64,000 nucleotides of DNA from Saprospiraceae bacterium (GCA_027080725.1 JALWRC010000011.1:1-64000); one strand, 5' to 3'; positions 8,959-18,432 are shown, counted from the stretch's first letter. Notes: generated from the letters alone by a model not told the origin. Numbers and translations: made by a program.

Positions 8959-10224
8959 ATGAAACAAACTGTACTTCTGTCATTAGTGCTTTTTTGGGTT
9001 GGAGCTTTGAGTGCTCAAAAGCCAATATACTTCAATATTATCACGCACAATGAGATCACCGATCCGTTAAAGTATGAATCTTCAAAATCTGATTTTGAAT
9101 CTATTCTTCCCATTGTCAAAGAAATATGCGATACCATCATTGCTAAGAAGGCTAAATATAATATGCAAGTGGAGTCCAACTTTATCAAGGGCGTTTTGCG
9201 TTTTCAGGACGCTGCCAACAATCCGAATGACATTCTTGAATGGGCAAATAATTCCGAATACATTGATGTGGATGGACATAATCATTTTAGTCCGATGGGT
9301 AATCCGTACAACTATTCCGATTTGGCGTATTTGCTAGATTCCTGTGGAGTTAACCTGGAACATCGTATTTTGGGTGGTGTGGCATATGCCAATATTAAGG
9401 TGGGGAATAGAATGGTAATAGAAAATTGGACCCAGTATGCCAAACCCAAACAGGGATATACTTTCAAGGACTTTTTTTGGCAGGCGGATATCGTATGGGG
9501 GACTGCCGCTGCAAGTCATGCGGCGGACCTGACATATTTTGGGGTTTGGAAGCCAAAAGGAGGAAAGAGCGTGGATGAATTTTTGACGCATGATCCAGAC
9601 CAGACTATAACTCATATAGGGGGAGGCTGCAAACAAGAGGTGTCCTACCATCTTGATGTGAGAACGCACAAGTTGACAATGACTACTCAGCAAATCATTG
9701 ACAATATCAAGCAGATATCCGATAACATCCAAAGTCTGCCTTCAGATTCCAATGAATTTTACACGATGAACATGCTTCTTAATTTCCGTGACTTCACCAG
9801 TATTCCTCATTTGGCAGACAGTATCGCACATATCATTGATGGAATAAAGCCCTTGGTGGAAGAAGGCAAGTTGATTTGGTCAACACTGGGCGAAAAGTAC
9901 GATCGTTGGTATGCCTTGCACCAAGACCCGAAAAGCTACTTTGGCAAGGATTGTCAGGATATTTTTGTACTGGGAACAGAAGCTGGCGTTCAGGATAGAG
10001 GTATTAAAATATATCCCAATCCGTTTTATAGCTCATTTACAATATCCAATTCATCTGCCGTTATGGCGGAAGTAAGGGACTTGATGGGGAATCTGGTATT
10101 GGAAGAAGAAATCAATGGAGACACTAGATTAAATCTGCTAGAATATCCACGGGGTATGTATTTTGTTATTTTGAAATCCCAAACCGGTAATCGCGTATGG
10201 ACTGGCAAGTTGCTAAAGCAATAA
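8959..10224 (+). CDS. Secreted T9SS type A protein of unknown activity
   Basis: A 421-residue protein with a signal peptide (1-19, ending S-A-Q). A central domain of about 320 residues follows, then a T9SS type A domain from about 352 (I-K-I-Y-P-N-P-F). The central domain is rich in acidic and histidine residues in short motifs (T-H-N-E-I, D-V-D-G-H-N-H-F, A-S-H-A-A-D). Such motifs could bind a metal or form the active site of a barrel-type hydrolase, for example a carbohydrate esterase or deacetylase, but I do not recognise the family. It stands alone between a strong terminator and rpsA. Confidence 0.75.
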   Translation: MKQTVLLSLVLFWVGALSAQKPIYFNIITHNEITDPLKYESSKSDFESILPIVKEICDTIIAKKAKYNMQVESNFIKGVLRFQDAANNPNDILEWANNSEYIDVDGHNHFSPMGNPYNYSDLAYLLDSCGVNLEHRILGGVAYANIKVGNRMVIENWTQYAKPKQGYTFKDFFWQADIVWGTAAASHAADLTYFGVWKPKGGKSVDEFLTHDPDQTITHIGGGCKQEVSYHLDVRTHKLTMTTQQIIDNIKQISDNIQSLPSDSNEFYTMNMLLNFRDFTSIPHLADSIAHIIDGIKPLVEEGKLIWSTLGEKYDRWYALHQDPKSYFGKDCQDIFVLGTEAGVQDRGIKIYPNPFYSSFTISNSSAVMAEVRDLMGNLVLEEEINGDTRLNLLEYPRGMYFVILKSQTGNRVWTGKLLKQ

Positions 10225-10376
10225 TATTTGGGATGTCCCTATACGAATGCTGATATGTGTCCGATAACAGACGATTCAAAATCAGGAATTTCCCCTTTTG
10301 GTTTTATTATTTTTCTCCGGCCCATTATTTTTTAAACTACTTTTGGGATTATAGCCTAAGGTTTTATAAAATGTCG

Positions 10377-10384
10377 TACCTTTG
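10377..10384 (+). promoter_or_regulatory. -7 box (TACCTTTG) upstream of rpsA
   Basis: Matches TAnnTTTG and lies 65 bases before the rpsA ATG. No convincing -33 TTTG at 19-21 bases. Confidence 0.5.
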
Positions 10385-10448
10385 TGCGCTTATTTCAATT
10401 AACTAACTTCTGCGTATTCAAAATACGCATACAAACCTTAAGACTAAT

Positions 10449-12755
10449 ATGTCAGAAGAGAAAAATACTAACCAGGAAGAGCACCCGCAAAATCCTGAAA
10501 TGCAAGAAAATACTGTTACTGAAACTGCAGTCGAAATGGAACCTGTGGAGGAGGCAGCAGCTAATGAAGAGGTAAAGGAAGAAAAACCGGCTTACGTGCC
10601 GGTGGACAACGGCCCGCACGATGAGTTTGACTGGGAGCAAGGCAATGATTATAAGCTGCCTTATACCGAAGAGGAAAAGGAAAATTATACCCGTGCGTAT
10701 TCCAGCATGTTTACACAGGTACACGAAGGAGAGATTATCAAAGGTCTTGTTATTGGTATCAACAAAGGGAATGTAGTACTCAATATCAATTATAAGTCGG
10801 ATGGATTGGTACCGATTTCGGAATTTAGAGATACACCGGACCTCAAACCGGGGGACTATGTAGATGTATATGTTGAGCAGTTGGAGGACGAAAAGGGAAG
10901 ACTGATTTTGTCAAGAAAGAAGGCAAAATTACTTAAAGCTTGGGAGGCCCTTGTGGATTCTCATGAGAACGGCACGATCATCAATGGTCACATTGTCAAT
11001 AAGACAAAGGGAGGATTGATTGTAGATTGTGGAGGATTGGAAACGTTCTTGCCCGGTTCTCAGATCGATGTTAAGCCGATTATTGATTACGATTCCTATC
11101 TCGGTAAGACGATGGAGTTTAAAGTCGTTAAGATTAATGAAGCAATCAAGAATGCAGTCGTATCCCATAAAGCTCTTGTTGAAAGTGATCTTGCAGAGCA
11201 AAGAGAGGCCATCATCAAGCAATTGGAGGTAGGGCAAGTACTTGAAGGTACAGTCAAGAATATCACGGATTTTGGTGCATTTATGGATCTTGGAGGAGTA
11301 GACGGACTCTTGTATATTACGGATATTTCATGGGGCAGAATCTCACATCCTTCAGATGTTCTCGAACTGAACCAAGTGCTGAATGTTGTCGTTTTGGATT
11401 TTGATCAAGAGAAGAAGCGTATCTCTTTAGGTCTAAAGCAATTGCAACCTCATCCTTGGGAGATGTTAGGTGAGGAGATTAAAGAAGGTGCTACGGTTAA
11501 AGGCAAGATTGTCAATATCGAAGACTATGGTGCTTTCATGGAGATTACCCCGGGAGTAGAGGGGCTTATCCATGTCTCTGAAGTTACTTGGAGTAATCAA
11601 CCCATTAATGCACGAGAGTACTTTAAGCTTGGGCAAGAAGTAGAAACAAAAATTGTTACCATTGATCGTGAAGAGCGCAAGATGTCCTTGAGTATTAAGC
11701 AGCTCACACAGGATCCTTGGGCAGATATTGATACTCGTTATCCGATCGGAAGCAGACATACAGGAGAGGTGATGAATTTGACTCCTTACGGTGTGTTTGT
11801 AGAATTGGAAGAAGGTATCGGTGGGATGATTCATATCTCTGACCTATCGTGGTTAAAGCGCTTCTCGCATCCATCTGAGTTTACAAAGGTTGGAGAGAAT
11901 ATTGATGTAGTAATACTGGATATTGACAAAGACAAGCGTAAGATGTCCTTAGGTCATAAGCAATTGGAAGAGAATCCATGGGATACTTTTGAGAAAGTAT
12001 TTCCGGTTGGTTCTTACCACGAAGCCACCGTCCTTAAGATCGAAGACCGGGGAGCAATCGTACAACTGCCTTATGGTTTGGAGGCTTTTGCCCCAATCAA
12101 TCACATTAGAAAAGAGGACAGAAGTCTAGCTAAGGTGGATGAATCATTGCCTGTCAAAGTGATTGAATTCAATAGAGACGATAAGCGCATCTTGGTTTCC
12201 CATCAGAGGTATCTTGAGGATATCAATAAAGAAGCGGGCATTGAGACTACCGATAGGGGTGGAAGGAAGGATGAACGCAAATCCTCAAAACCGCGAAGAA
12301 GCGCGCCTCAAGTGGCTCTTCCCAAGATTGAGAAAACAACATTGGGAGAGTTGGATGTATTTGAAGACCTGAAAAAGCAGTTGGCTGATCAACAACAAGA
12401 AGAGGTAGCTCAGCCAAAGGCCGAAAAGAAGGAAGCTGAGAAAGCTCCTGTGAAGGAGGAGGCTAAAGCTGAAGTAAAGAAAGCTAATGATGATGCAGCA
12501 GATGATCTTAAGAAAATTGAGGGGATAGGCCCAAAGATTTCCGAGATATTGAATACAGCAGGAATAAAGACATTCGAAGATTTGGCCAATGCCCCGGTAG
12601 AGAAATTGAATGAAATCCTCTCTGAGGCAGGAAGTAGATATCGAATGCATGATCCTACTACTTGGCCTGAACAAGCTGCCCTTGCCGCTTCCGGGAAGTG
12701 GGATGAATTAGCGGTATTGCAAGATGAGTTGAAAGGCGGGAAAAAGGCTAAATAA
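10449..12755 (+). CDS. rpsA: 30S ribosomal protein S1 with helix-hairpin-helix tail
   Basis: S1 binds mRNA and brings it to the 30S subunit. The 768-residue product has an acidic, low-complexity N-terminus (1-70) and then six consecutive S1 (OB-fold) domains. Domains 3-5 each carry the G-x-V-x-x-I-x-x-x-G-A/V-F pattern and end in P-W. After a charged linker (about 600-680, rich in K, E and A) a terminal domain of about 80 residues begins D-D-L-K-K-I-E-G-I-G-P-K-I and ends in a W-P-E-Q-A-A-L-A-A-S-G-K-W segment. This is the helix-hairpin-helix/DUF4332-type tail also attached to some Bacteroidota ribosomal proteins. The usual bacterial S1 is about 560-600 residues, so the extension is substantial. 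A strong terminator follows. Confidence 0.95.
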   Translation: MSEEKNTNQEEHPQNPEMQENTVTETAVEMEPVEEAAANEEVKEEKPAYVPVDNGPHDEFDWEQGNDYKLPYTEEEKENYTRAYSSMFTQVHEGEIIKGLVIGINKGNVVLNINYKSDGLVPISEFRDTPDLKPGDYVDVYVEQLEDEKGRLILSRKKAKLLKAWEALVDSHENGTIINGHIVNKTKGGLIVDCGGLETFLPGSQIDVKPIIDYDSYLGKTMEFKVVKINEAIKNAVVSHKALVESDLAEQREAIIKQLEVGQVLEGTVKNITDFGAFMDLGGVDGLLYITDISWGRISHPSDVLELNQVLNVVVLDFDQEKKRISLGLKQLQPHPWEMLGEEIKEGATVKGKIVNIEDYGAFMEITPGVEGLIHVSEVTWSNQPINAREYFKLGQEVETKIVTIDREERKMSLSIKQLTQDPWADIDTRYPIGSRHTGEVMNLTPYGVFVELEEGIGGMIHISDLSWLKRFSHPSEFTKVGENIDVVILDIDKDKRKMSLGHKQLEENPWDTFEKVFPVGSYHEATVLKIEDRGAIVQLPYGLEAFAPINHIRKEDRSLAKVDESLPVKVIEFNRDDKRILVSHQRYLEDINKEAGIETTDRGGRKDERKSSKPRRSAPQVALPKIEKTTLGELDVFEDLKKQLADQQQEEVAQPKAEKKEAEKAPVKEEAKAEVKKANDDAADDLKKIEGIGPKISEILNTAGIKTFEDLANAPVEKLNEILSEAGSRYRMHDPTTWPEQAALAASGKWDELAVLQDELKGGKKAK

Positions 12756-12780
12756 ACTTCTTTTTCTTTGCCTTGTGAAT

Positions 12781-12815
12781 AAAAGGGTTGCAACTTACTT
12801 GTTGTAACCCTTTTT
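12781..12815 (+). terminator. Intrinsic terminator of rpsA
   Basis: A 14-pair stem (12781-12794 with 12801-12814, one G-T pair) with a six-base loop and a terminal T-run, 25 bases after the rpsA stop. Confidence 0.9.
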
Positions 12816-12996
12816 GGTTCATGCTCCTTTTCTATTTTCCTCTACCTCATGCGGCATTACAAAGATGGTCTTTTATCCCAACCCCACAGTTAAAACCGAG
12901 GGCTATATTGACTCCCGTTTGATCGCCTCGATTCAGAGAAGAATAGCTGGGCTCCATACAGCAGAACGCTGTTCCTCAGGTACTTAACTTGAGGGT

Positions 12997-13734
12997 TTAT
13001 CCTTGTTTGGTGAATGTAGCAAGCCTTGTGATTCGAGAGACTATGGGTAGAAAGAATAGAGCCGGAAGCATATTCTCCAGCCGGATATCCTTTAGACCTA
13101 TCATCTCAATTCCGATACCCATTATGAGAATCCCTCCAACACCTGAGAGTAGATCGAGATCTTCATGGTGAAGTAAGGACTTTAGTTTAGAAGCCCCTAA
13201 GGTGATAGAGCTCTGTAAGAGAAATAATGGGACCACTGAAAACATTACTCCTATACCAAAAGCCCCCGCAAGAAATATGGAGGTAAATCCATCCAGAATA
13301 GATTTGGTAAGGATTAAAGAGCGGTCTCCCGAAAGGCCTTCTTCCAATGAGCCTAGAATAGTCATAGCTCCTATACAGAAAATGATAAATGCCGTAATCA
13401 GTCCTTCGCTAAAGTTAGGGTCATTTATGCAGAATAGCCCTTTTAGTGCGTCTGCCAAATGGCTAAACTGGGAAACTAAGTCCAAATGAGTTCCGATTAT
13501 AGTCCCCACCAAAAGGCTTAGCATTGCCGGTACCCAGAGTTTGGTATTGAGCTTAACTCCCATTTGTATCCCCATGAGAAGTACTCCTAAACCCATAGCT
13601 TCAAAAAGATGATTTTGAAAGGATTGATTTAGCTGCTTTCTCAGAAGTAGACCAATGAGTGCTCCCAAAATGACGGTAATAGCATTTACTAGGGCACCAA
13701 TGGGCATAAATTGCTTTTTGATGTTGTTTGGCAT
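12997..13734 (-). CDS. DUF554 family membrane protein
   Basis: A 245-residue integral membrane protein of the DUF554 (YqgA/YdfK-like) family, function unknown. About seven hydrophobic segments are seen, with glycine-rich motifs such as G-L-I-T-A-F-I-I-F-C-I-G-A-M-T-I-L-G and G-G-I-L-I-M-G-I-G-I-E. Family members usually begin M-P-I-G-x-L-V-N, which is found here at residue 10, so translation probably starts at 13707 rather than 13734. It is convergent with rpsA and has no functional partner nearby. Confidence 0.85.
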   Translation of the reverse strand: MPNNIKKQFMPIGALVNAITVILGALIGLLLRKQLNQSFQNHLFEAMGLGVLLMGIQMGVKLNTKLWVPAMLSLLVGTIIGTHLDLVSQFSHLADALKGLFCINDPNFSEGLITAFIIFCIGAMTILGSLEEGLSGDRSLILTKSILDGFTSIFLAGAFGIGVMFSVVPLFLLQSSITLGASKLKSLLHHEDLDLLSGVGGILIMGIGIEMIGLKDIRLENMLPALFFLPIVSRITRLATFTKQG

Positions 13735-13766
13735 TACATGATTTATTTCCTAAGTGCCAAACATAC

Positions 13767-13808
13767 AAAAAATAGGGTGGCAATATTCTAATTGCCACCC
13801 TATTTTTT
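13767..13808 (-). terminator. Bidirectional hairpin terminator
   Basis: A perfect 18-base inverted repeat (13767-13784 with 13791-13808) with a six-base loop. A/T runs at both ends form part of the stem. It lies 22 bases past the stop of the glycine-rich gene on the minus strand and just upstream of the DUF554 gene. Confidence 0.88.
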
Positions 13809-13829
13809 GTCAAGAGTGATAGAAGTCCT

Positions 13830-14114
13830 TTATGACTTGTTTAACATGTTTTTAATGACGCCAATGATCGCCATGAGAACACCGCCACCAACGCCACCAC
13901 TAGCAATTGAACCGATAATTCCTCCAATGGTCATTCCTCCGTCACCGGCATCAATTACAAGGTTGCTGAGAATAGTAGAGCCAAGCCCTCCTCCAAGAAT
14001 GCCGACAATGGAATTACCGAGTGTGCCCATTGAGAGCTTCTTCATGAGATTGCCGGCAAGATTACCGCCAGCCGCGCCACTAAGTAATGAGATGATTAAT
14101 GGTAGATAATCCAT
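13830..14114 (-). CDS. Small glycine-rich hydrophobic membrane protein
   Basis: A 94-residue protein of two or three hydrophobic stretches with many G-x-x-x-G patterns (for example G-I-L-G-G-G-L-G and I-G-G-I-I-G-S-I-A-S-G-G-V-G-G-G). It ends in a short basic tail. The composition suggests a helical membrane protein packed through glycine zippers. I do not recognise a named family. It has its own strong terminator at 13767-13808 and a long upstream region, so it is probably a single-gene unit. Confidence 0.7.
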   Translation of the reverse strand: MDYLPLIISLLSGAAGGNLAGNLMKKLSMGTLGNSIVGILGGGLGSTILSNLVIDAGDGGMTIGGIIGSIASGGVGGGVLMAIIGVIKNMLNKS

Positions 14115-14821
14115 AATAGTAAGTTTAGGTTAGAAAATTGGCTTTTTGTTTTTCGCGACCAAGTTAATCAAAAATTTTAAATATGAAGCACTTATTGGGC
14201 ACTAACGCACAAAATAAAATAATAATAAGGCGAAAATTGGGACAAAATGCAAATGAGTAGATATTATTTTGTAGATGGGGTAGGGAGGATGGGCCTCACA
14301 TGCGTGTCAGTCTGTATGGAAATCGGGCTTGCTATACAAAGAAAAACCGATTGCACAACCCCCTGCAATCGGTTTATTCTATAATCCCATGAACATTATT
14401 AAAGTCTTTATAGTCTGACTTGATGACTTATGAAAACGAATTTTATTCTATTACTGAGGACTGTTCTATTGCTTCGGATAATTGTTAATAGCAAGATGCG
14501 CCGAGCGGCACAACTTACTATTAACAATTTTAATCCCATGAACATATCCGATTGATAGAAGCCAATACTTTTACTAGCTAAATGTAATTTAATCTACTTT
14601 CGTATTAATTACAGTACAAAGATGGGCCTGTTTTGGAGTCTGCTCAAACACAAAATAAGGAAGATGTTATATTATAAATAATAATAATACGTATTAGTGG
14701 TATTATAAGTTGCACAAAATTAGTAATATATGTTTAGTCGTGTGTTGTAATGTTTAATAAAAGTTCTAAAATACATTAAAATAATCCCTCGTTTTTATCA
14801 AAAAATACGGGAAAACCCTTA
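14115..14821. other. 707-bp intergenic region with hairpins and a direct repeat
   Basis: No convincing ORF. It contains a 12-pair hairpin (14344-14355 with 14364-14375) and an 11-base perfect inverted repeat ATTGTTAATAG (14481-14491 with 14518-14528). The 26-base loop of the second one holds GCCG/CGGC. TAATCCCATGAACAT occurs twice, at 14382-14396 and 14531-14545. The rest is AT-rich. Confidence 0.6.
14344..14380 (+). terminator. Possible terminator or structured element
   Basis: A perfect 12-pair stem around an eight-base CA/C-rich loop, followed by ATTCTATA rather than a pure T-run. No plus-strand gene precedes it closely, so it may belong to a small untranslated RNA. Confidence 0.4.
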
Positions 14822-15874
14822 CTAAAAAGGAGGCGCAATATCAGGGTTTACCCTTAGTGTGGTATCTGTCAAGGTGTATAAGAAACTCAAAACAGCCTTT
14901 TGTTGATATTCAGATAAATGCAAAGGATGCAAATAATTACTATAGTTTTCAAAACGGTGCCCTCCCGAATTATAGAATGAGATGACATCTGAGAGTTGGA
15001 TAAATCTACCGTCATGCATAAATTGCTTTCGCTCAGCAATATTGCGTAGAGTAGGTATTTTAAAGCGACCGGTGTCCAATGCTAAATGGGTTACTGCTCC
15101 CCGTCCTGCATCTTTAAAGTCACTATATCTATTAACCGAATCAATCCCGTTGTTTGCGAAAGAACGGATGGTAAATGACGGTGGAATATGGCAATGGGCA
15201 CATTCGGCATCCGGTAAAAGTGGGTTGGCATCAAAAAACATGTCCGCACCATCTTGTTCGATAGGGCTAAAAAAAGTATTTCCTGCCACCACGCGATCGT
15301 ATTTTGAGTTTCGTGCGATAAGAATTTGAAGGAACTGTGCGATCGCATTAATACAATGCTCTTTGTCTATCTGAGTGGTATTGGAGATACCATAAGCCTT
15401 TCGGAAGAGGATAGGGTAGAGTGTATCTTCTTGAAAAAGAGGAATAATCTCGGACCATTCACCCTGGAGGTAGGTAGACTCTTGTATCATGTTATCAATT
15501 GCACTTTCAATGGTAGGCCATCTTCCATCCCACCCGTAATTATCATGGTCGTATCCCACGTTGATGAGAGATAATGTCATTCGTCCCCCACCTTTTCCCC
15601 CACTAAATCCCTCTTTCGGTCGATGACAAGTTGCGCAACTCTTAGTACTATTGGAAGAAAGCCGGGAGTCATAGAATAAAGCCCTGCCCAGTATTACTCC
15701 GGATTTGGTCAACGGATGCTCTTCCGTCCACGTTGGTGGCTCTAAGTATTCCGGTAGTTTGAGCTCATATGGGACAGGTTCATATCTGACGCCAGTCAAA
15801 TCCCGTCCGGGACCGGAGTCGTCAGGGGTACAGCGAATGAAGAATAATACCCATATCCAATAGTAGAGTTTCAT
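14822..15874 (-). CDS. Di-haem cytochrome c peroxidase family lipoprotein
   Basis: A 350-residue exported protein of the CcpA/MauG family. Members use two c-type haems to reduce hydrogen peroxide or oxidise protein substrates in the periplasm. Two haem attachment sites are present: S-C-A-T-C-H in the N-terminal half and E-C-A-H-C-H in the middle. The segments G-x-x-L-F-Y-D-x-R-L-S and F-K-I-P-T-L-R-N-I and the terminal M-H-D-G-R-F are typical of the family. The first residues end in F-F-I-R-C, which fits a lipoprotein signal with Cys15 as the lipid site. It stands alone 155 bases from purD on the same strand. Confidence 0.9.
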   Translation of the reverse strand: MKLYYWIWVLFFIRCTPDDSGPGRDLTGVRYEPVPYELKLPEYLEPPTWTEEHPLTKSGVILGRALFYDSRLSSNSTKSCATCHRPKEGFSGGKGGGRMTLSLINVGYDHDNYGWDGRWPTIESAIDNMIQESTYLQGEWSEIIPLFQEDTLYPILFRKAYGISNTTQIDKEHCINAIAQFLQILIARNSKYDRVVAGNTFFSPIEQDGADMFFDANPLLPDAECAHCHIPPSFTIRSFANNGIDSVNRYSDFKDAGRGAVTHLALDTGRFKIPTLRNIAERKQFMHDGRFIQLSDVISFYNSGGHRFENYSNYLHPLHLSEYQQKAVLSFLYTLTDTTLRVNPDIAPPF

Positions 15875-16029
15875 GATGGTTGTATACTCTTTATTATTAT
15901 AATATCAGAAGGAGCGTTTTTGTTTTGTAGATGCCGGTTGTTTCTATGTAGTGTATTCTCCACGCTTATGGTGAATTAACTGAGACCTGAATACCAATAG
16001 AGGGATAAAAGGGATGTTCGAAAATCAAG

Positions 16030-17304
16030 TCAAGAACCCATCAAGTCCTGACCGATGTCAAGCCGGTATGTCTTTCCTTCAAATTGGACCTGTTCTGCCA
16101 TTTCATACGAAGCATCCAACGCTTCTTCTATCGTCTCTCCCAGAGCAGTACATGCAAGCACTCTTCCACCATTGGTATAATTCGTACCGTCGATGAATGT
16201 TGTGCCGGCATGAAAATAGAGTGCATCTGACGAAGGAATAAACATGGGCTTTCTCTTTTCATATTTGCCCGGATAACCTTTTGAGACGAGCATTACTGTT
16301 GTTGCAACATCCGGTGAAAAGGAAACCTGCGCCTCATACAGTTTTCCTTGATGCATTTTGACGAATAAGTCTAGCAAGTCTACTTCTAGTCGGGGGAGGA
16401 TGACTTCTGTTTCGGGATCGCCCAACCTACAGTTGTATTCGATTACTTTGGGAACTCCACCGTGGTTAATAAGTCCGAAGAAGATAAACCCCTCATAGGA
16501 AATTCCCCTCCCGGATAGACCTTTTAGAGTGGGCTCAATGATGGTTTTTCGGACGGCTTGCATCATGGAGTTATCGACGAAAGGGACCGGCGAGACAGCG
16601 CCCATTCCACCCGTATTGGGACCGGTATCTCCTTCCCCTATCCGCTTATAGTCCTTAGCTTCGGGAAGTAGAACATAGTGGCCGTTGGCGTCTGTCAATA
16701 TAAAAACTGAAAATTCGGCTCCCTCCAAGTACTCCTCTATAACCACTGTATTTGATGCTTTGCCAAACTTACCCGATAGCATTTCTTCCAACGACTTTTT
16801 TGCTTCTTCCAGGCCGGTACAAATTATTACGCCCTTTCCGGCAGCTAAGCCATCGGCTTTGAGGACATAAGGCGGTGCTATGGTGTCCAAATAGTCAAGG
16901 GCATCTTTGATTTGTATTGAAGTAAAACTGCGATAAGCGGCTGTGGGGATATGGTTGGCTTCCATAAATCGTTTTGAAAAATCTTTGCTTCCTTCCAATA
17001 TAGCGCCCACCTTTGTAGGGCCAACTACGATGAGATTTTCACCGCCATATTGCTTGAGGTAATCAGCAATACCTTCTACCAATGGGGCTTCCGGTCCAAT
17101 AACAACACAATCTATGTGGTTGGACTTTACAAATTGGAGGACGGCGCCAAAATACATGGGATCCAGTGATGGGACATTAGTGCCTATCTGAGCCGTACCC
17201 GCATTGCCGGGAGCAATGAATAGTTTTTGACACAGATGACTTTGATTTATTTTCCAGGCCAATGCATGTTCTCTACCTCCTGAACCTAAAAGAAGTATAT
17301 TCAT
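16030..17304 (-). CDS. purD: Phosphoribosylamine-glycine ligase
   Basis: GAR synthetase joins glycine to 5-phosphoribosylamine using ATP, the second step of purine synthesis, in the cytoplasm. The 424-residue length is normal. The N-terminus M-N-I-L-L-L-G-S-G-G-R-E-H-A-L-A-W-K, the motif G-P-E-A-P-L-V, the ATP-grasp region (K-A-D-G-L-A-A-G-K-G-V) and G-D-P-E-T-E-V-I-L-P-R-L are all intact. No other pur gene lies nearby, so the gene is isolated, as often seen in Bacteroidota. Confidence 0.97.
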   Translation of the reverse strand: MNILLLGSGGREHALAWKINQSHLCQKLFIAPGNAGTAQIGTNVPSLDPMYFGAVLQFVKSNHIDCVVIGPEAPLVEGIADYLKQYGGENLIVVGPTKVGAILEGSKDFSKRFMEANHIPTAAYRSFTSIQIKDALDYLDTIAPPYVLKADGLAAGKGVIICTGLEEAKKSLEEMLSGKFGKASNTVVIEEYLEGAEFSVFILTDANGHYVLLPEAKDYKRIGEGDTGPNTGGMGAVSPVPFVDNSMMQAVRKTIIEPTLKGLSGRGISYEGFIFFGLINHGGVPKVIEYNCRLGDPETEVILPRLEVDLLDLFVKMHQGKLYEAQVSFSPDVATTVMLVSKGYPGKYEKRKPMFIPSSDALYFHAGTTFIDGTNYTNGGRVLACTALGETIEEALDASYEMAEQVQFEGKTYRLDIGQDLMGS

Positions 17305-17460
17305 TTTGTCTTATATTTTATTATTGTCTCCAAAGACAAAGAAACAATTTTTGGGTGAGAATCCGCTGAAAAAAACGTTGAAATATAAAGGTAATTTGAA
17401 TCCGGCTGAATGGAGAGCGAATGGATTAGTTTTGGATGATATATCCCCGGAGTATATGCA

Positions 17461-17493
17461 AAAAAAAACTGCCGAATCATTTGATTCGGCAGT
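17461..17493 (-). terminator. Terminator of the OmpA-type lipoprotein gene
   Basis: A perfect 12-pair stem (17468-17479 with 17482-17493) with a two-base spacer. On the minus strand it is followed by a run of T (the A-run at 17461-17468), 28 bases after the stop codon. Confidence 0.9.
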
Positions 17494-17520
17494 GATTGTT
17501 TTGGGATGGATGGGGTTAAA

Positions 17521-18432
17521 TTATTTTGTTGGTTTCATTAGATTAAAATACTCTGCAATGGTAGGAGTAATAACGATTTCTGTCCGGCGATTGAGTTTTC
17601 TACCGGAAGCGGTATCATTGGAAGCCTTAGGCATGTATTCGCTGCGTCCTGCTGCAAGCATGCGAGCCGGAGCGACATGGTATTGGTGTTGGAGGGTTCT
17701 TACGACAGCTGTAGCGCGTTTTGCACTGAGGTCCCAATTGTCTTTAACGCAGTCATTGCTGATGGGTACGTTATCTGTATGTCCTTCGACCATGACTTCA
17801 AATTCGTTGTGGTCGTTGAGTACCTTGGCCACTTTTGCCAATACCTTCTTTGCCTTGGATGAGATAACCGAGCTACCCGAGTTAAACAATAACTTGTCAG
17901 AGATGGAGATATAGACCACTCCTTTTCTTACATCTATTTGTACATCTTCGTCATTGACGTCTGCCAATGAGCGCTTCAGATTGGTCACTAGGGCCAAACT
18001 AACGGAATCTCTTTTTCTAATACCGGTATTGAGCTGCTTGATATACTTGCGCTGCTCTGATATTTGCTCCAAAGTTTTCTGTAGGTTTTCGGATTCTGCT
18101 TTAGTGAGATTGGATAGGTCCGAAAGGTGATTCATCAATGTCTCATTCGTACGTTTGGTGAAGTTGAGTTCTTTTTCAAGGTCACTTGCTTTATTGCGTA
18201 GCATGTCTCTCTCCTTAGTGGCATTCGCCAAATCTTGGCTACACTTATCTTGGGCTGCCTTCGCTTCTTTTTGGCATTTGTCCAATTGAAGCAATTTTTG
18301 TTTTAAACTCATTTCCGTTTCATCCAATTTGCTTTGGAGGCTCTTGTATTTCTTGGAAGAGACACAGGAAGTGAATACGAGAGTTAATGTTAATAATAAG
18401 GTGTAAATCAGTGACTTATTAATAAATTTCAT
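17521..18432 (-). CDS. OmpA/MotB-domain lipoprotein with coiled coil
   Basis: An outer-membrane-linked protein that binds peptidoglycan. I start it at the ATG at 18432, because the next residues form a lipoprotein signal (L-T-L-V-F-T-S-C); a longer frame to 18489 would bury it. Residues from about 30 to 165 are a charged coiled coil (K-S-L-Q-S-K-L-D-E and similar heptads). The C-terminal OmpA domain carries V-M-V-E-G-H-T-D-N-V-P, L-S-A-K-R-A-T-A-V and N-R-R-T-E-I-V-I. Such proteins tether the outer membrane to the cell wall; some are linked to gliding. The S9 peptidase gene lies 82 bases upstream on the same strand. Confidence 0.92.
   Translation of the reverse strand: MKFINKSLIYTLLLTLTLVFTSCVSSKKYKSLQSKLDETEMSLKQKLLQLDKCQKEAKAAQDKCSQDLANATKERDMLRNKASDLEKELNFTKRTNETLMNHLSDLSNLTKAESENLQKTLEQISEQRKYIKQLNTGIRKRDSVSLALVTNLKRSLADVNDEDVQIDVRKGVVYISISDKLLFNSGSSVISSKAKKVLAKVAKVLNDHNEFEVMVEGHTDNVPISNDCVKDNWDLSAKRATAVVRTLQHQYHVAPARMLAAGRSEYMPKASNDTASGRKLNRRTEIVITPTIAEYFNLMKPTK

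Noticed and set aside
12850-12996. Short stretch reading F-Y-P-N-P-T, like the start of a T9SS domain
   Set aside because: It lies in a gap of 240 bases, lacks the rest of the sorting domain, and has no credible upstream frame.
17306-17914. Open frame of 202 codons on the plus strand
   Set aside because: It is antisense to the OmpA-type lipoprotein gene and its terminator, and the product shows no family pattern.
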